32,987 nucleotides of DNA from Burkholderia sp. H160 (GCA_000173575.1 ABYL01000080.1:1-32987), one strand, 5' to 3'; positions 9,304 to 18,078 are shown, numbered from the stretch's first letter. Translations and numbers: made by a program. The notes: a model not told the origin generated them from the letters alone.

Positions 9304-9687
9304 ATGGCGGCAAAGATGATCGAAGCGATTCGCGGGCTCGAGCGGGAGCGTTTTCGCGCGATGGTTGACGGCGACGGCCAGTCGCTCGACACGCTGCTCG
9401 CGGACAACGTCAGCTACGTTCATACGAACGGCAAACGCGAGACGAAACGGCAGTTCATCGACGGGATCACCGCGGGGCGCCGCCGTTATCGGCAGATCGA
9501 GGTGCAGTCGCAGGACGTGTTGCCGGCCGGGCGCGAGACCTACGTGGTCACGGGTCGTGCACTGATCGAGATGGAGGCGAATAACGGCGCGCTGCTGTTT
9601 CCGATTGCCTATACCGCGATTCATACGCACGAAGACGGTCAGTGGCGGCTGATCGCATGGCAAGCGACGCGTTGCGCGCTGGAGTGA
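9304..9687 (+). CDS. NTF2-fold (SnoaL/DUF4440-like) protein
   Basis: A 127-aa protein with the pattern of small NTF2-like cone-fold proteins: an N-terminal helix (MIEAIRGLERERFRAMVDGD), then LDTLLADNVSYVHTNGKRETKRQFID, and a C-terminal strand pair ending in DGQWRLIAWQATR. The tryptophan-rich end and VSYVHTNG are typical of the DUF4440 group. Function is unknown; members range from ketosteroid isomerase-like enzymes to binding proteins. ATG 9304 has GAGAGG 7 bases upstream. It lies 41 bp after the PagL-like gene on the same strand and may be co-transcribed, but nothing shows a functional link. Confidence 0.8.
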   Translation: MAAKMIEAIRGLERERFRAMVDGDGQSLDTLLADNVSYVHTNGKRETKRQFIDGITAGRRRYRQIEVQSQDVLPAGRETYVVTGRALIEMEANNGALLFPIAYTAIHTHEDGQWRLIAWQATRCALE

Positions 9688-9786
9688 GATTTTCCTCGCG
9701 CGGGCGCGCCTCGTGAGCGCGTCCGCGTCGCAAGCGGAATGCGGGGTGCGCAGTCCGCTACAGAAGTCTCATTCCTCAGTTCAGAT

Positions 9787-10860
9787 TTACGCGGTCACGC
9801 ATTCGTCCGCTTTATCGCGCCTGTTCGTGCCGTGCTCATCCGGGTCGCGCACCTCGCGCACACCGTGCATCGCTACATCTCCCCCATATGGATGCCGCGT
9901 CGCCACCGGAATCCGTGTGCAGCCCTCCGCCAGGCGCCTGATCGTTGCGAGATCCGAAAAGTCCAGACCGCTGTCGATACCCATCGCGTCGAGGTTCATC
10001 GCGAGCGTGACGAGATCGACGTTGCCGGTGCGCTCGCCGTTGCCGAACAGGCAGCCTTCGATGCGATCCGCACCCGCGAGCAGCGCGAGTTGCGCCGCGG
10101 CCACGGCGGTGCCCCGATCGTTGTGCGGATGCACCGACAGCACGATGCTGTCGCGATAGCCAAGGTTGCGATGCATCCATTCGATCTGGTCGGCGAACAC
10201 GTTCGGCGTGGCCGCTTCGACGCTCGCCGGAAGGTTGACGATCATCTTGTGATCGCGCGTCGGCCGCCACGTCTGCGCGACGGCGTCGCACACCTCGCGC
10301 GCGAACGGCAACTCGGTCGTGTTGAAGGTCTCGGGCGAATACTGGAAGGTCCAGCGCGTGCCGGGCCGCGCCTGCGTGTGTGCCTTGATCAGGCAGGTGC
10401 CTTCGACGGCGAGCGCCTTGATCTCGTCCTTCGACTGGTTGAACACGATGCGCCGGAACGACGGGCAGATCGCGTTATACAGGTGCACGATCGCGCGCGG
10501 CGCACCTTCGAGGGCATCGAACGTGCGTGCGATCAGCTCGGCGCGCGACGGAACGAAGACTTCGATCGTGACGTCGTCGGGAATGCGCCGCTCGTCGATC
10601 AGCTTGCGCACGAAATCGAAATCCGTCTGCGACGCCGACGGAAAGCCGACTTCGATTTCCTTGAAGCCGATCGCGACCAGCATCTCGAAGTATTCGAGCT
10701 TCTGCGCGGCGGTCATCGGCTCGATCAGCGCCTGGTTTCCATCGCGCAGGTCGGTGCTCATCCAGACCGGCGCGTTGTCGATCGTGCGGCTCGGCCATTT
10801 GCGACCGGTCAGCCGCACGGCGGGAAAGGGAGGGTACTTTTCAGCGGGATTGCGCAACAT
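9787..10860 (-). CDS. leuA: C-terminally truncated 2-isopropylmalate synthase paralogue
   Basis: LeuA condenses acetyl-CoA with 2-oxoisovalerate in the first step of leucine synthesis. The N-terminus is typical ([17 protein letters not shown]), and the TIM barrel has the catalytic DLRDGNQAL (R39, D40), the metal-binding HPHND (H244, H246) and GNGERTGN. Family similarity stops at RHPYGGD (about residue 328); the remaining 29 residues look unrelated. Full-length enzymes of this type run to about 550-570 aa, so the linker segment with the conserved SGSHQD histidine and the leucine-binding regulatory domain are missing. No remnant lies in the 99 bp before the next gene. ATG 10860 has GAGG 9 bases upstream. 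It is probably a decaying or non-IPMS paralogue, with a full leuA expected elsewhere. A leucine-rich leader ORF lies upstream. Confidence 0.85.
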   Translation of the reverse strand: MLRNPAEKYPPFPAVRLTGRKWPSRTIDNAPVWMSTDLRDGNQALIEPMTAAQKLEYFEMLVAIGFKEIEVGFPSASQTDFDFVRKLIDERRIPDDVTIEVFVPSRAELIARTFDALEGAPRAIVHLYNAICPSFRRIVFNQSKDEIKALAVEGTCLIKAHTQARPGTRWTFQYSPETFNTTELPFAREVCDAVAQTWRPTRDHKMIVNLPASVEAATPNVFADQIEWMHRNLGYRDSIVLSVHPHNDRGTAVAAAQLALLAGADRIEGCLFGNGERTGNVDLVTLAMNLDAMGIDSGLDFSDLATIRRLAEGCTRIPVATRHPYGGDVAMHGVREVRDPDEHGTNRRDKADECVTA

Positions 10861-11117
10861 GGTGAGATGCCTCATTCGTGGTGTCGTTGGCGGAGGAAGG
10901 GGCGTCGAGCGGTTGGCCGACTGTCACGCATGCACGCTGCGGATGCTGCCCATGCAACGTGCACCTGATCCTCTCGCTTCGTCCGCGCGGTAAACGGACG
11001 AATGCAAACGACGACTGGTTGTGGAGAACTACGACGGGGGTGACGCGAAACTGCAGAAACTACGGGGAGGACCGCCGACGGCAACCGAAGCTGCCAGCAC
11101 GCGGCGCTACGCGTGAC
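10861..11117 (-). other. Leader region of the leuA-like gene, hairpin-rich
   Basis: Together with the leader ORF this makes a gene-free stretch of about 380 bp between ybiB and leuA. Several stem-loops can be drawn (for example GGCAGC...GCTGCC-type and CGTCCG...CGGACG pairs), but none is followed by a T-run, so I do not call a terminator. A 19-codon frame from ATG 10934 to just before leuA is not amino-acid biased, and I do not call it. Confidence 0.4.
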
Positions 11118-11134
11118 TTACGCCAGGCGTAGCG
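11105..11134 (-). promoter_or_regulatory. Stem-loop spanning the end of the leader ORF
   Basis: Eight-bp inverted repeat CGCTACGC / GCGTAGCG (11127-11134 and 11105-11112, loop of 14) covering the last leucine codons and the stop codon of the leader ORF. This is the usual position of the first hairpin of an amino-acid attenuator. No partner terminator hairpin with a U-run was found downstream. Confidence 0.45.
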
Positions 11135-11192
11135 ATAGGGGCCGCGCTAGGCGGCCGGAGATAATTCGGAGGGTGTTCGGAATGGAACGCAT
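11118..11192 (-). CDS. Candidate leucine-rich leader peptide of leuA-like gene
   Basis: A 24-codon frame reading MRSIPNTLRIISGRLARPL then SLRLA and stop. Five of 24 residues are Leu and three are Ile, and three of the five leucine codons are CTA, a rare codon in G+C-rich Burkholderia. Amino-acid bias, rare cognate codons, a hairpin over the last codons and position upstream of a leucine-biosynthesis homologue together suggest an attenuation leader peptide. Weak points are that no ribosome binding site is visible before ATG 11192, the leucines are not in tandem, and leuA starts 257 bases further down. A TTGACA (11229-11224) with TACATT (11205-11200), spacer 18, could be the promoter and would put the transcript start almost at the ATG. 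Confidence 0.45.
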   Translation of the reverse strand: MRSIPNTLRIISGRLARPLSLRLA

Positions 11193-11239
11193 GGGGCCGA
11201 ATGTATGACGGCGCGCGCGGGTCTGTCAACCCGCGGCTG

Positions 11240-12211
11240 TCAGGCCGCCGTCTTCGCGATATCGACGATCAGTTCGACCTGCCGCTCGATCGCGCCAGGC
11301 ACCGGCGCTTCGCCGCGCAGCACGGCGTGGGTCCAGTCCGCCGTGGTCGCCGCGTCGCGCGCCTCGGGCAGTTCGACTTCAGGCGCATCGGGCGACGAGC
11401 GTTCGTGCGGCAGCCGCGTTTCGCAGATGCCGTCATGCAGCCAGTCGACCTGGACCTGGCGGCGCGTATCGGCGACCGCCTCGCCTTCGGTGCCGCGCGC
11501 GAGCAGCGCACCGCCGACCGCCGCATCGGGATGCGTGACGAACAACTGCTTGAGACTGTCGCGATACGGCGGATGCGTGTAATTCACGAGACGCAGCCCC
11601 GCGGGCGCGAACGGCTGCAGCAGCTTCACGAGCGTATGCGTCGAATTTCGCACGCCCATGCGCCGGCGCAGCGCGAGCAGGCGCGCGAGCTTGGGCGCGA
11701 GTACGTCGATCGAGGCGAACGCGACGCGCCGCTCGGCGAGACCTGCTTCGATCTGCGCGTGCGACTGCGCATGGGCGATGCGCAGATGCGTGAAGATTTC
11801 CGCGCTCGTCACGCGACCCGGATCCTCGGTGACGCCGTGCACGAGCACCGGCACGCCTTCGCGCGCGAGCAACAGTGCGAGCAGCGGCACGAGGTTCGGT
11901 TGCTTGCGCGCGCCGTTGTACGACGGAATCGACACCGGCCGAAACGCGCCGTGCGGCAACCGCACCGGCTCGAACGAGGTATGCGCGGCGGCCAGCATCG
12001 CGGCGAGTTCGTCGGCGGTTTCGCCCTTCACGCGATACGCGAGCAGCACCGCACCGAGCTCGAGATCGTCGACGCGGCCGTCGAGCATCGCGGTGTAGAG
12101 CGCGCGGGTATCGTCGGCGGTCAGCGCGCGAGCGCCGTTCGGGCCGCGGCCGATTTCCTTGATGAATCGGGCGCAGGGGAAGGGGGCAGTGGTATCGGTG
12201 AAGTCGGTCAT
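11240..12211 (-). CDS. ybiB: YbiB family DNA-binding protein (TrpD2-like)
   Basis: A 323-aa relative of anthranilate phosphoribosyltransferase. Family members have the TrpD fold but bind nucleic acid without sequence preference; E. coli YbiB is a LexA-controlled example. The N-terminal helical domain is clear (FIKEIGRGPNGARALTADDTRALYTAMLDG, then LELGAVLLAYRVKGETADELAAML), followed by the alpha/beta domain with PSYNGARKQPNLVPLLALLLAREGVPVLVHG. The glycine-rich phosphate loop of true TrpD (GTGGD) is replaced by PSYNGARKQPN, which marks the YbiB group and argues against synthase activity. I start at ATG 12211, at the conserved N-terminus; no good ribosome binding site is visible. The frame continues far upstream, but that part is antisense to the FAH gene. 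Confidence 0.86.
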   Translation of the reverse strand: MTDFTDTTAPFPCARFIKEIGRGPNGARALTADDTRALYTAMLDGRVDDLELGAVLLAYRVKGETADELAAMLAAAHTSFEPVRLPHGAFRPVSIPSYNGARKQPNLVPLLALLLAREGVPVLVHGVTEDPGRVTSAEIFTHLRIAHAQSHAQIEAGLAERRVAFASIDVLAPKLARLLALRRRMGVRNSTHTLVKLLQPFAPAGLRLVNYTHPPYRDSLKQLFVTHPDAAVGGALLARGTEGEAVADTRRQVQVDWLHDGICETRLPHERSSPDAPEVELPEARDAATTADWTHAVLRGEAPVPGAIERQVELIVDIAKTAA

Positions 12212-12433
12212 CGGGCGCAAGAGGCGGGTGGCGTGCCGCGCTTGGGTGTTGGCTACGCCATTCGGGGAGCTATTCGGTGTGAGTATCGCATCTATGGCGA
12301 GCGGGCGGACAGCCACGAAGCGGGCACGCAGGGGCGCGCGACAGCCCGCCTGACGCGCACCCGCGCCGTGCCGCGCGTTACACTCGATATTTCTCGCCGC
12401 CCCGGCGGCGCCCATCAGAAAACGGAGAACGGG

Positions 12434-13132
12434 ATGAGTTACGTGTTTGCACCCGCACCGCAGGTCGCGGTGCCGGTCGTCGGGTCGGCCGAGCAGTTCG
12501 CGGTGCGGCGCATCTACTGCGTGGGGCGCAACTACGAGGCGCACGCGCGCGAAATGGGCCACGACCCGGATCGCGAACCGCCGTTCTTCTTCACGAAGCC
12601 GGCCGATGCGGTCGTCTACGTCGCGCCGGGCACGACCGGCGAATTCCCGTATCCGTCGCAGACGAAGAACGTCCACTTCGAAATGGAAATGGTCGCGGCG
12701 ATCGGCAAGGGCGGCAAGGACATCCCCGTCGACAGCGCGCTCGACCACGTCTACGGCTACGCGCTCGGTCTCGACATGACGCGCCGCGACCTGCAGGGTG
12801 AAGCGAAAAAGATGGGTCGTCCGTGGGATACCGCCAAGGGCTTCGATCACTCGGCGCCGCTCGGCCCGATCCATCCGGCCGCCACGGTTGGTCACATCGG
12901 CAAGGGCGCGATCTGGCTGTCGGTAAACGGTGAGGACAAGCAGCGCGCGGATGTGTCGCAGCTGATCTGGTCGGCGGCCGAGACGATCGCGTATCTCTCG
13001 ACGCTGTTCGAACTGCGGTCCGGTGACCTGATTTTCACCGGCACGCCGGAGGGCGTCGGTGCGGTCGTGAAGGGTGACCTGATGAAGGGCGGCGTGGACG
13101 GGCTCGGTGAGTTCAGTGTGCGCGTCGTCTGA
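12434..13132 (+). CDS. Fumarylacetoacetate hydrolase (FAH) family protein, likely fumarylpyruvate hydrolase
   Basis: Cytoplasmic metal-dependent C-C bond hydrolase. The 232-aa single-domain protein shows the FAH core: YCVGRNYEAHAREMG (residues 28-42), the metal ligands in HFEMEM (E83, E85) and LDMTRRDLQ (D114), and the C-terminal FTGTPEGVGAV loop. ATG 12434 has GGAG 6 bases upstream. It sits 31 bp before a zeta-class GST isomerase. That pair performs the last two steps of gentisate breakdown (maleylpyruvate to fumarylpyruvate, then to fumarate and pyruvate) or, with a larger FAH, of homogentisate breakdown. The small size favours fumarylpyruvate hydrolase. No ring-cleaving dioxygenase lies nearby, so the substrate remains an inference. 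Confidence 0.88.
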   Translation: MSYVFAPAPQVAVPVVGSAEQFAVRRIYCVGRNYEAHAREMGHDPDREPPFFFTKPADAVVYVAPGTTGEFPYPSQTKNVHFEMEMVAAIGKGGKDIPVDSALDHVYGYALGLDMTRRDLQGEAKKMGRPWDTAKGFDHSAPLGPIHPAATVGHIGKGAIWLSVNGEDKQRADVSQLIWSAAETIAYLSTLFELRSGDLIFTGTPEGVGAVVKGDLMKGGVDGLGEFSVRVV

Positions 13133-13163
13133 GACGCGCTTGCGGCAAGAGGAGACAGACAAC

Positions 13164-13808
13164 ATGAAGCTCTACAGCTATTTCCGTAGCTCGGCGTCGT
13201 ATCGCGTGCGCATCGCGCTGAATGTGAAGGGCCTGACGTACGACTACGTGCCCGTGCACCTCGTGCGCGAGGGCGGTGAGCAGCTCAAACCCGAGTATCG
13301 CAAGATCAACGCGGACTGCATCGTGCCGACGCTCGCCGACGGCAGTCACCTGCTGCCGCAGTCGCTCGCGATCATCGAGTATCTGGAGGAGACGCATCCC
13401 GAGCCGCCGCTGCTGCCGAAGGCGCCGCTCGATCGCGCTTATGTGCGCTCGGTGGCGTTGCAGGTCGCGTGCGAGATTCATCCGCTGAACAATCTGCGCG
13501 TGCTGCGGTATCTGAAGCACACGCTGTGTGTCGATGACGACGCGAAGGACGCGTGGTACCGGCATTGGATCGACGCCGGCTTCGCGACGCTGGAGGCGCA
13601 CTTGAAGGGCGACGCGCGCACCGGCAAGCTGTGTTTCGGCGACACACCGACGCTCGCCGACGCGTGCCTGATCCCGCAAGTGTTCAACGCGCAGCGCTTC
13701 AAGGTCGATACGGCCAGGTTTCCGACGATCCAGCGCATCTACGATCACGCGATGCAACTCGATGCGTTCGCACGCGCGGCGCCGGGCGTGCAGCCGGATG
13801 CGGAGTGA
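13164..13808 (+). CDS. maiA: Maleylacetoacetate/maleylpyruvate isomerase (zeta-class GST)
   Basis: Glutathione-dependent cis-trans isomerase. The 214-aa protein has the zeta-class active-site motif SSASYRVRIAL (residues 9-19, normally SSCSWRVRIAL) in a thioredoxin-fold N-terminal domain. PQSLAIIEYLEE follows, and then the all-helical domain with CEIHPLNNLRVLRYL and the GDTPTLADACLIPQVFNA signature. In this protein the usual Cys of SSCS is Ala; the serine before it is present. ATG 13164 has AGGAGA about 8 bases upstream. It forms a two-gene unit with the FAH-family hydrolase and is followed by a terminator. Whether maleylpyruvate or maleylacetoacetate is the substrate cannot be decided here. 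Confidence 0.9.
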   Translation: MKLYSYFRSSASYRVRIALNVKGLTYDYVPVHLVREGGEQLKPEYRKINADCIVPTLADGSHLLPQSLAIIEYLEETHPEPPLLPKAPLDRAYVRSVALQVACEIHPLNNLRVLRYLKHTLCVDDDAKDAWYRHWIDAGFATLEAHLKGDARTGKLCFGDTPTLADACLIPQVFNAQRFKVDTARFPTIQRIYDHAMQLDAFARAAPGVQPDAE

Positions 13809-13846
13809 GCGCGTGATGGCGTGACCCGTTGACGGTGGCTTGAAAC

Positions 13847-13880
13847 GAAAAAAGGGCACTCCGCGGAGTGCCCTTTTCCT
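13847..13880. terminator. Bidirectional terminator between maiA and ftsY
   Basis: A perfect 28-base palindrome (13850-13863 with 13864-13877) whose arms start and end with A and T runs. On the plus strand it ends the FAH-maiA unit (CCCTTTTCCTTT). On the minus strand it ends ftsY (CCCTTTTTTCGTTT). Confidence 0.85.
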
Positions 13881-13914
13881 TTGGTTCGCCGCGAGTGCCG
13901 CGGCAATCGTGCGA

Positions 13915-15042
13915 TCAGCCGCCCAGCAGCGCGTCCGAAAACTCCTCGGCGCTGAACGGCTGCAGATCCTCGACCTTTTCGCCGACGCCGATGAAATACA
14001 CCGGAATCGGCCGTTGCCGCGCGATCGCCGCGAGAATGCCGCCCTTCGCGGTGCCGTCAAGCTTGGTGACGATCAGGCCGGTGAGGCCGAGCGCGTCGTC
14101 GAACGCCTTGACCTGCGTGAGCGCGTTCTGACCGGTATTCGCGTCGATCACGAGCAGCACTTCGTGCGGCGCGCCGTCCTGCGCCTTGCCGATCACGCGC
14201 TTCACCTTGCGCAGCTCTTCCATCAGATGCAGCTGGGTGGGCAGACGGCCGGCCGTGTCGGCCATCATCACGTCGATTTTGCGCGCACGCGCGGCGCCGA
14301 CCGCGTCGAAGATCACCGCAGCCGGATCTCCGCTCTCCTGCGCGACCACGGTCACGTTGTTGCGCTGGCCCCAGACGGCGAGCTGCTCGCGCGCGGCGGC
14401 GCGGAACGTGTCGCCGGCGGCGAGCAGCACCGACTGGTCGAAGCTCTGCAGATGCTTCGCGAGCTTGCCGATGCTGGTGGTTTTGCCCGCGCCGTTGACG
14501 CCGGCGATCATCATCACGAGCGGCTGAGCGCGACCGAGCATCAGCGATTTTTCGAGCGGCTTCAGCAGCTCGACGAGCAGCGTGCGCAGCGCGGTCTTGA
14601 CCTGCTGCGGGTCCGTCAGGCGGTCGCTGCGCACTTTCTCACGCAACGATTCGAGCAGGAATTCGGTCGCCTCGACGCCGGCGTCCGACATCAGCAGCGC
14701 GGTTTCGAGTTCCTCGTACAGGTCCTCGTCGATCTTCGTGCCGACGAAAATACCGGTCAGGCTCGAACTGGTTTTCGACAGGCCGCTCTTCAGGCGCGTG
14801 AGCCAGGAGCGCTTCGCGCCCGCATCCAGCACGGGCGGCGGGACGATTTCGACGGTGTCGAGCGCGGCGTCTTGCGGCTCGGGCTGCGGTTCGATGATGG
14901 TCGAGGCCACAGGCGGAATGGCCGCCGTGGTAGGCGCGACGGGCGCGGCCTCAGGCGCCGCAGCGTCTTGCGCTGCCTGCGACTCGTCTGCGGCGGTTTC
15001 GGACTCTTTCGAACCCTTGAATCGTTTGAAAAAGCTGAACAT
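13915..15042 (-). CDS. ftsY: Signal recognition particle receptor FtsY
   Basis: Membrane-associated GTPase that docks SRP-ribosome complexes onto the Sec translocon. The 375-aa protein begins MFSFFKRFKGSKESE, has an Ala/Pro/acidic A-domain of about 80 residues, and then the NG domain. GTPase motifs are complete: [31 protein letters not shown] and TKLDGTAKGG, with a final GVGEKVEDLQPF. The start at 15042 is chosen for the conserved MFSFFKRF opening; the frame stays open for 75 more codons without homology. No strong ribosome binding site is visible. It is divergent from rsmD, an arrangement common in proteobacteria, with a 249-bp shared upstream region. Confidence 0.96.
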   Translation of the reverse strand: MFSFFKRFKGSKESETAADESQAAQDAAAPEAAPVAPTTAAIPPVASTIIEPQPEPQDAALDTVEIVPPPVLDAGAKRSWLTRLKSGLSKTSSSLTGIFVGTKIDEDLYEELETALLMSDAGVEATEFLLESLREKVRSDRLTDPQQVKTALRTLLVELLKPLEKSLMLGRAQPLVMMIAGVNGAGKTTSIGKLAKHLQSFDQSVLLAAGDTFRAAAREQLAVWGQRNNVTVVAQESGDPAAVIFDAVGAARARKIDVMMADTAGRLPTQLHLMEELRKVKRVIGKAQDGAPHEVLLVIDANTGQNALTQVKAFDDALGLTGLIVTKLDGTAKGGILAAIARQRPIPVYFIGVGEKVEDLQPFSAEEFSDALLGG

Positions 15043-15291
15043 GATCTGGCGTATGGGAGAGCGCGCCAATGCGCGCAGCCGGCACGGGACCGGCGAAGCG
15101 GTGGGCAGCGCCGGGATGCGAAAACGCGGGGCGCTGGCAGCCGCACATTTTATCAGGCGTGCCGGGGCGCGTCGTATCGGCCGTTCGGACGGGCTGGACG
15201 CGCGTCGCCCCTGTGGTAACGTGGGCGCTCCGGCCCGCGCGCATCGGCGCCGCGGGCGTGTCATCACCTAGCTGAAACTGCACGATACTGC

Positions 15292-15906
15292 ATGCCTCGT
15301 TTAGCACCCTCACGCGCCGCCGGCGCTTCGTCCAAAAGCGGCAAGCCGCATGCCATCCGCATCATCGGTGGCGACTGGAAACGCACGCCGCTGCCCGTGC
15401 TCGATCTGGACGGTTTGCGCCCGACGCCCGACCGTGTCCGCGAAACCCTGTTCAACTGGCTCGGCCAGCGTCTGGACGGCCAGCACTGCCTCGACCTGTT
15501 CGCCGGGAGCGGCGCGCTCGGCTTCGAGGCCGCGTCGCGCCGCGCCGCACGCGTGCTGATGGTGGAGCGCAATGCGCGTGCCGCCGGCCAGTTGCGTGCG
15601 AACCAGCAGCGGCTGGACGCACGCATGATCGAGATCGCCGAGGCGGACGGCTTGCGACTCGCGGCGAGTCTCGCGCCGGGCTCATTCGACGTCGTATTTC
15701 TCGATCCGCCGTTCGATGCCGACCTGCTCGGCAAGGCGCTCGCGGTCGCCATGCCGCTCGTGCGCGCCGGCGGCTATCTTTATGTAGAAGCTGGCGAAGC
15801 GCTCGAACCGGCCGCTCATGAGTCGCTCGCGGGCTGGGAGGTCGTGCGGCAGGGCAAGGCGGGCGCTGTCCACTTTCATTTGCTGCAGCGCGAAAATAAG
15901 GAATAA
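15292..15906 (+). CDS. rsmD: 16S rRNA (guanine966-N2)-methyltransferase RsmD
   Basis: Uses S-adenosylmethionine to methylate G966 of 16S rRNA in the small ribosomal subunit. The 204-aa protein has the RsmD start IRIIGGDWKRTPLPVLD after a ~20-residue basic extension, then LRPTPDRVRETLFNWL. The SAM-binding loop is DLFAGSGALGFEAASR and the catalytic motif is DPPF. It is followed 109 bp later by coaD, a frequent partner. An A-run and an imperfect G+C-rich stem sit between the two genes but are oriented for the other strand, so read-through to coaD is likely. Confidence 0.94.
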   Translation: MPRLAPSRAAGASSKSGKPHAIRIIGGDWKRTPLPVLDLDGLRPTPDRVRETLFNWLGQRLDGQHCLDLFAGSGALGFEAASRRAARVLMVERNARAAGQLRANQQRLDARMIEIAEADGLRLAASLAPGSFDVVFLDPPFDADLLGKALAVAMPLVRAGGYLYVEAGEALEPAAHESLAGWEVVRQGKAGAVHFHLLQRENKE

Positions 15907-16015
15907 TGCGCGTTCCCAAAAAAGGCCGGGCGGCTTATCGTCACGCGCGGCCGGTGCCAAATACGTCGCGTGGACGCTTTGACGCGCCCTTTTGTCTGAA
16001 GAGAGGAGAAGTCTC

Positions 16016-16525
16016 ATGGTAGTCGCCGTGTACCCGGGCACGTTCGACCCGCTGACGCGCGGTCACGAAGACCTCGTTCGGCGCGCGTCGAGCATATTCG
16101 ACACGCTGGTGGTGGGGGTGGCCGACAGCCGCGCCAAGAAGCCGTTTTTCACGCTCCAGGAGCGCCTCGCCATCGCGCATGAGGTGCTCGGCCACTACCC
16201 GAACGTCCAGGTGATGAGCTTCAAGGGGCTGCTCAAGGACTTCGTGCGGACCAACAACGCGCGGGTGATCGTCAGAGGCCTGCGCGCGGTGTCGGACTTC
16301 GAATATGAGTTTCAGATGGCGGGTATGAACCGTTATCTGCTGCCAGACGTCGAGACGATGTTCATGACGCCGTCCGACCAGTATCAGTTCATCTCGGGCA
16401 CGATCGTGCGCGAGATCGCGCAATTGGGCGGCGACGTCAGCAAGTTTGTGTTCCCGTCGGTCGAAAAATGGCTGAAGGAGAAGGTCGCTTCGCTCGATCC
16501 GCAGGGCGGTGCTCAGGCGACATAA
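16016..16525 (+). CDS. coaD: Pantetheine-phosphate adenylyltransferase
   Basis: Transfers AMP from ATP to 4'-phosphopantetheine in the penultimate step of coenzyme A synthesis. The 169-aa protein has the nucleotidyltransferase motif [13 protein letters not shown] (the TxGH histidine), [20 protein letters not shown] for substrate binding, and the C-terminal [10 protein letters not shown] in place of the more common ISSTxxR. Length is typical. ATG 16016 has AGGAG 7 bases upstream; the frame opens slightly earlier, at 15992, without support. It probably shares a transcript with rsmD. Confidence 0.96.
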   Translation: MVVAVYPGTFDPLTRGHEDLVRRASSIFDTLVVGVADSRAKKPFFTLQERLAIAHEVLGHYPNVQVMSFKGLLKDFVRTNNARVIVRGLRAVSDFEYEFQMAGMNRYLLPDVETMFMTPSDQYQFISGTIVREIAQLGGDVSKFVFPSVEKWLKEKVASLDPQGGAQAT

Positions 16526-16551
16526 GCGTGAGCCGCGGCCGGCATCAGGTG

Positions 16552-16871
<320 letters not shown>

Positions 16872-16890
16872 AGTTCGCGGGTGATTTGCG

Positions 16891-16932
16891 AAAAAAACGG
16901 CGAAGGCTTGCGGGCCTTCGCCGTTTTTTTTT
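16891..16932. terminator. Strong bidirectional terminator between ferredoxin and hisC
   Basis: An 11-bp stem (16897-16907 with 16914-16924, loop of 6) is flanked by seven As on the left and nine Ts on the right. It suits the ferredoxin gene on the plus strand and hisC on the minus strand, whose stop is about 16 bases away. Confidence 0.92.
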
Positions 16933-16948
16933 GCGGCGGCGTTTTCCG

Positions 16949-18028
16949 TTATCCGACGTAAGCGCTGAAAATGCCGCGCAGCGCGTCGAGCAGGATGTCG
17001 CATTCGGCGTCGGTGCCGACCGAGATCCGCAGATGTTGATCAATTCTCGGTGCGTTGAAGTGACGCACGAAAATTTCCTTCTCCCGCAGCCGCGACGCGA
17101 GCGCCGCCGCGTCGTACCCTCCGTGCCGCGCGAACAGCAGATTCGCGGCCGACGGCACCACTTCGAAGCCGAGCGCGGTCAATCCCGCCGCAAGCCGTTC
17201 GCGGCTCGCGATGACCTTCGCACAGCATTCGCGAAACCACGCGTCGTCTTCATAGGCGGCGGTTGCCGCGGCTTGCGCGAGGCGGTCGAGCGGGTACGAA
17301 TTGAAGCTGTCCTTCACGCGATTGAGCGCATCGATCAGCGCCGGATTGCCGAACGCAAAGCCAACCCGCATGCCGGCGAGCGAGCGCGACTTCGACACGG
17401 TCTGCACGACAAGCAGGTTCGGATAGCGGTCGATCAGCGGGATCGCCGACTCCGCACCGAAGTCGACATAGGCTTCATCGATCACCACGACCGAATCAGG
17501 ATGGCTTGCGACGAGGCGTTCGATTTCCGCAAGCGGTAGCGGCCGGCCGGTCGGTGCGTTCGGATTCGGAAACAGGATGCCGCCATTGGGCACCGCGTAG
17601 TCGTCGACGTTGATCGCGAAGCTGTCGTCGAGCGGGACGGTCCGGTAGTTGACCTCGAACAGCTTCGCGTAGGTCGGATAGAAACTGTAGGTGATGTCGG
17701 GAAACAGCAGCGGCTTGTCGTGCTTGAGCAAAGCTTGGAACGTGAGCGCGAGCACTTCGTCCGAGCCATTGCCCGCGAATACCTGCTCAGCGCGGATGCC
17801 GTGATACGCGGCGACCGTTTCGCGCAGCTTGCGTGCGCTCGGATCGGGATAGCGGCGCAGTGAGTCGGCCGTGTCGCCGAGCTCGCGGCGGATCGCGTCG
17901 AGCACGCGCGGCGACGGCGGATACGGATTCTCGTTGGTGTTCAGCTTTACCGGATGCGCGAGCGCGGGCTGCTCGCCCGGCACATACGGCGTCAGACGGT
18001 GAACGATGTCGCTCCAATAGCGGCTCAA
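16949..18028 (-). CDS. hisC: Histidinol-phosphate aminotransferase (TTG start)
   Basis: PLP enzyme that transaminates imidazole-acetol phosphate in histidine synthesis. The 359-aa fold-type I protein has [13 protein letters not shown] near the N-terminus, the PLP-contact [17 protein letters not shown], the aspartate in [10 protein letters not shown] and the PLP lysine in [14 protein letters not shown]. The start codon is TTG at 18028, supported by AGGAG 6 bases upstream and by the conserved [12 protein letters not shown] opening. It stands outside a his operon here; Burkholderia often carry more than one hisC paralogue, so this copy may also act on aromatic amino acids. It lies 50 bp after pth on the same strand. 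Confidence 0.93.
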   Translation of the reverse strand: MSRYWSDIVHRLTPYVPGEQPALAHPVKLNTNENPYPPSPRVLDAIRRELGDTADSLRRYPDPSARKLRETVAAYHGIRAEQVFAGNGSDEVLALTFQALLKHDKPLLFPDITYSFYPTYAKLFEVNYRTVPLDDSFAINVDDYAVPNGGILFPNPNAPTGRPLPLAEIERLVASHPDSVVVIDEAYVDFGAESAIPLIDRYPNLLVVQTVSKSRSLAGMRVGFAFGNPALIDALNRVKDSFNSYPLDRLAQAAATAAYEDDAWFRECCAKVIASRERLAAGLTALGFEVVPSAANLLFARHGGYDAAALASRLREKEIFVRHFNAPRIDQHLRISVGTDAECDILLDALRGIFSAYVG

Positions 18029-18078
18029 GCGATTCTCCTCGTGAGGTCGGTTGCGGGTGTCGACGGATCAGGCGCGCG

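Noticed and set aside
9739-10968. 409-codon open frame antisense to leuA
   Set aside because: Shadow of the leuA paralogue; the protein has the typical low-complexity Arg/His/Asp pattern.
11201-12430. Long upstream extension of the FAH gene frame (would make a 643-aa protein)
   Set aside because: This part is antisense to ybiB and unlike any FAH domain; ATG 12434 has a good ribosome binding site.
12212-13165. Long upstream extension of the ybiB frame (would make a 641-aa protein)
   Set aside because: It runs antisense through the FAH gene; YbiB homology starts at residue MTDF.
13840-15219. 459-codon open frame antisense to ftsY
   Set aside because: Shadow frame, Arg-rich, no domain.
15918-15954. 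A-run plus G+C stem between rsmD and coaD, terminator-like on the minus strand
   Set aside because: There is no minus-strand gene for it to end, and the stem (about 5 bp, long loop) is weak.
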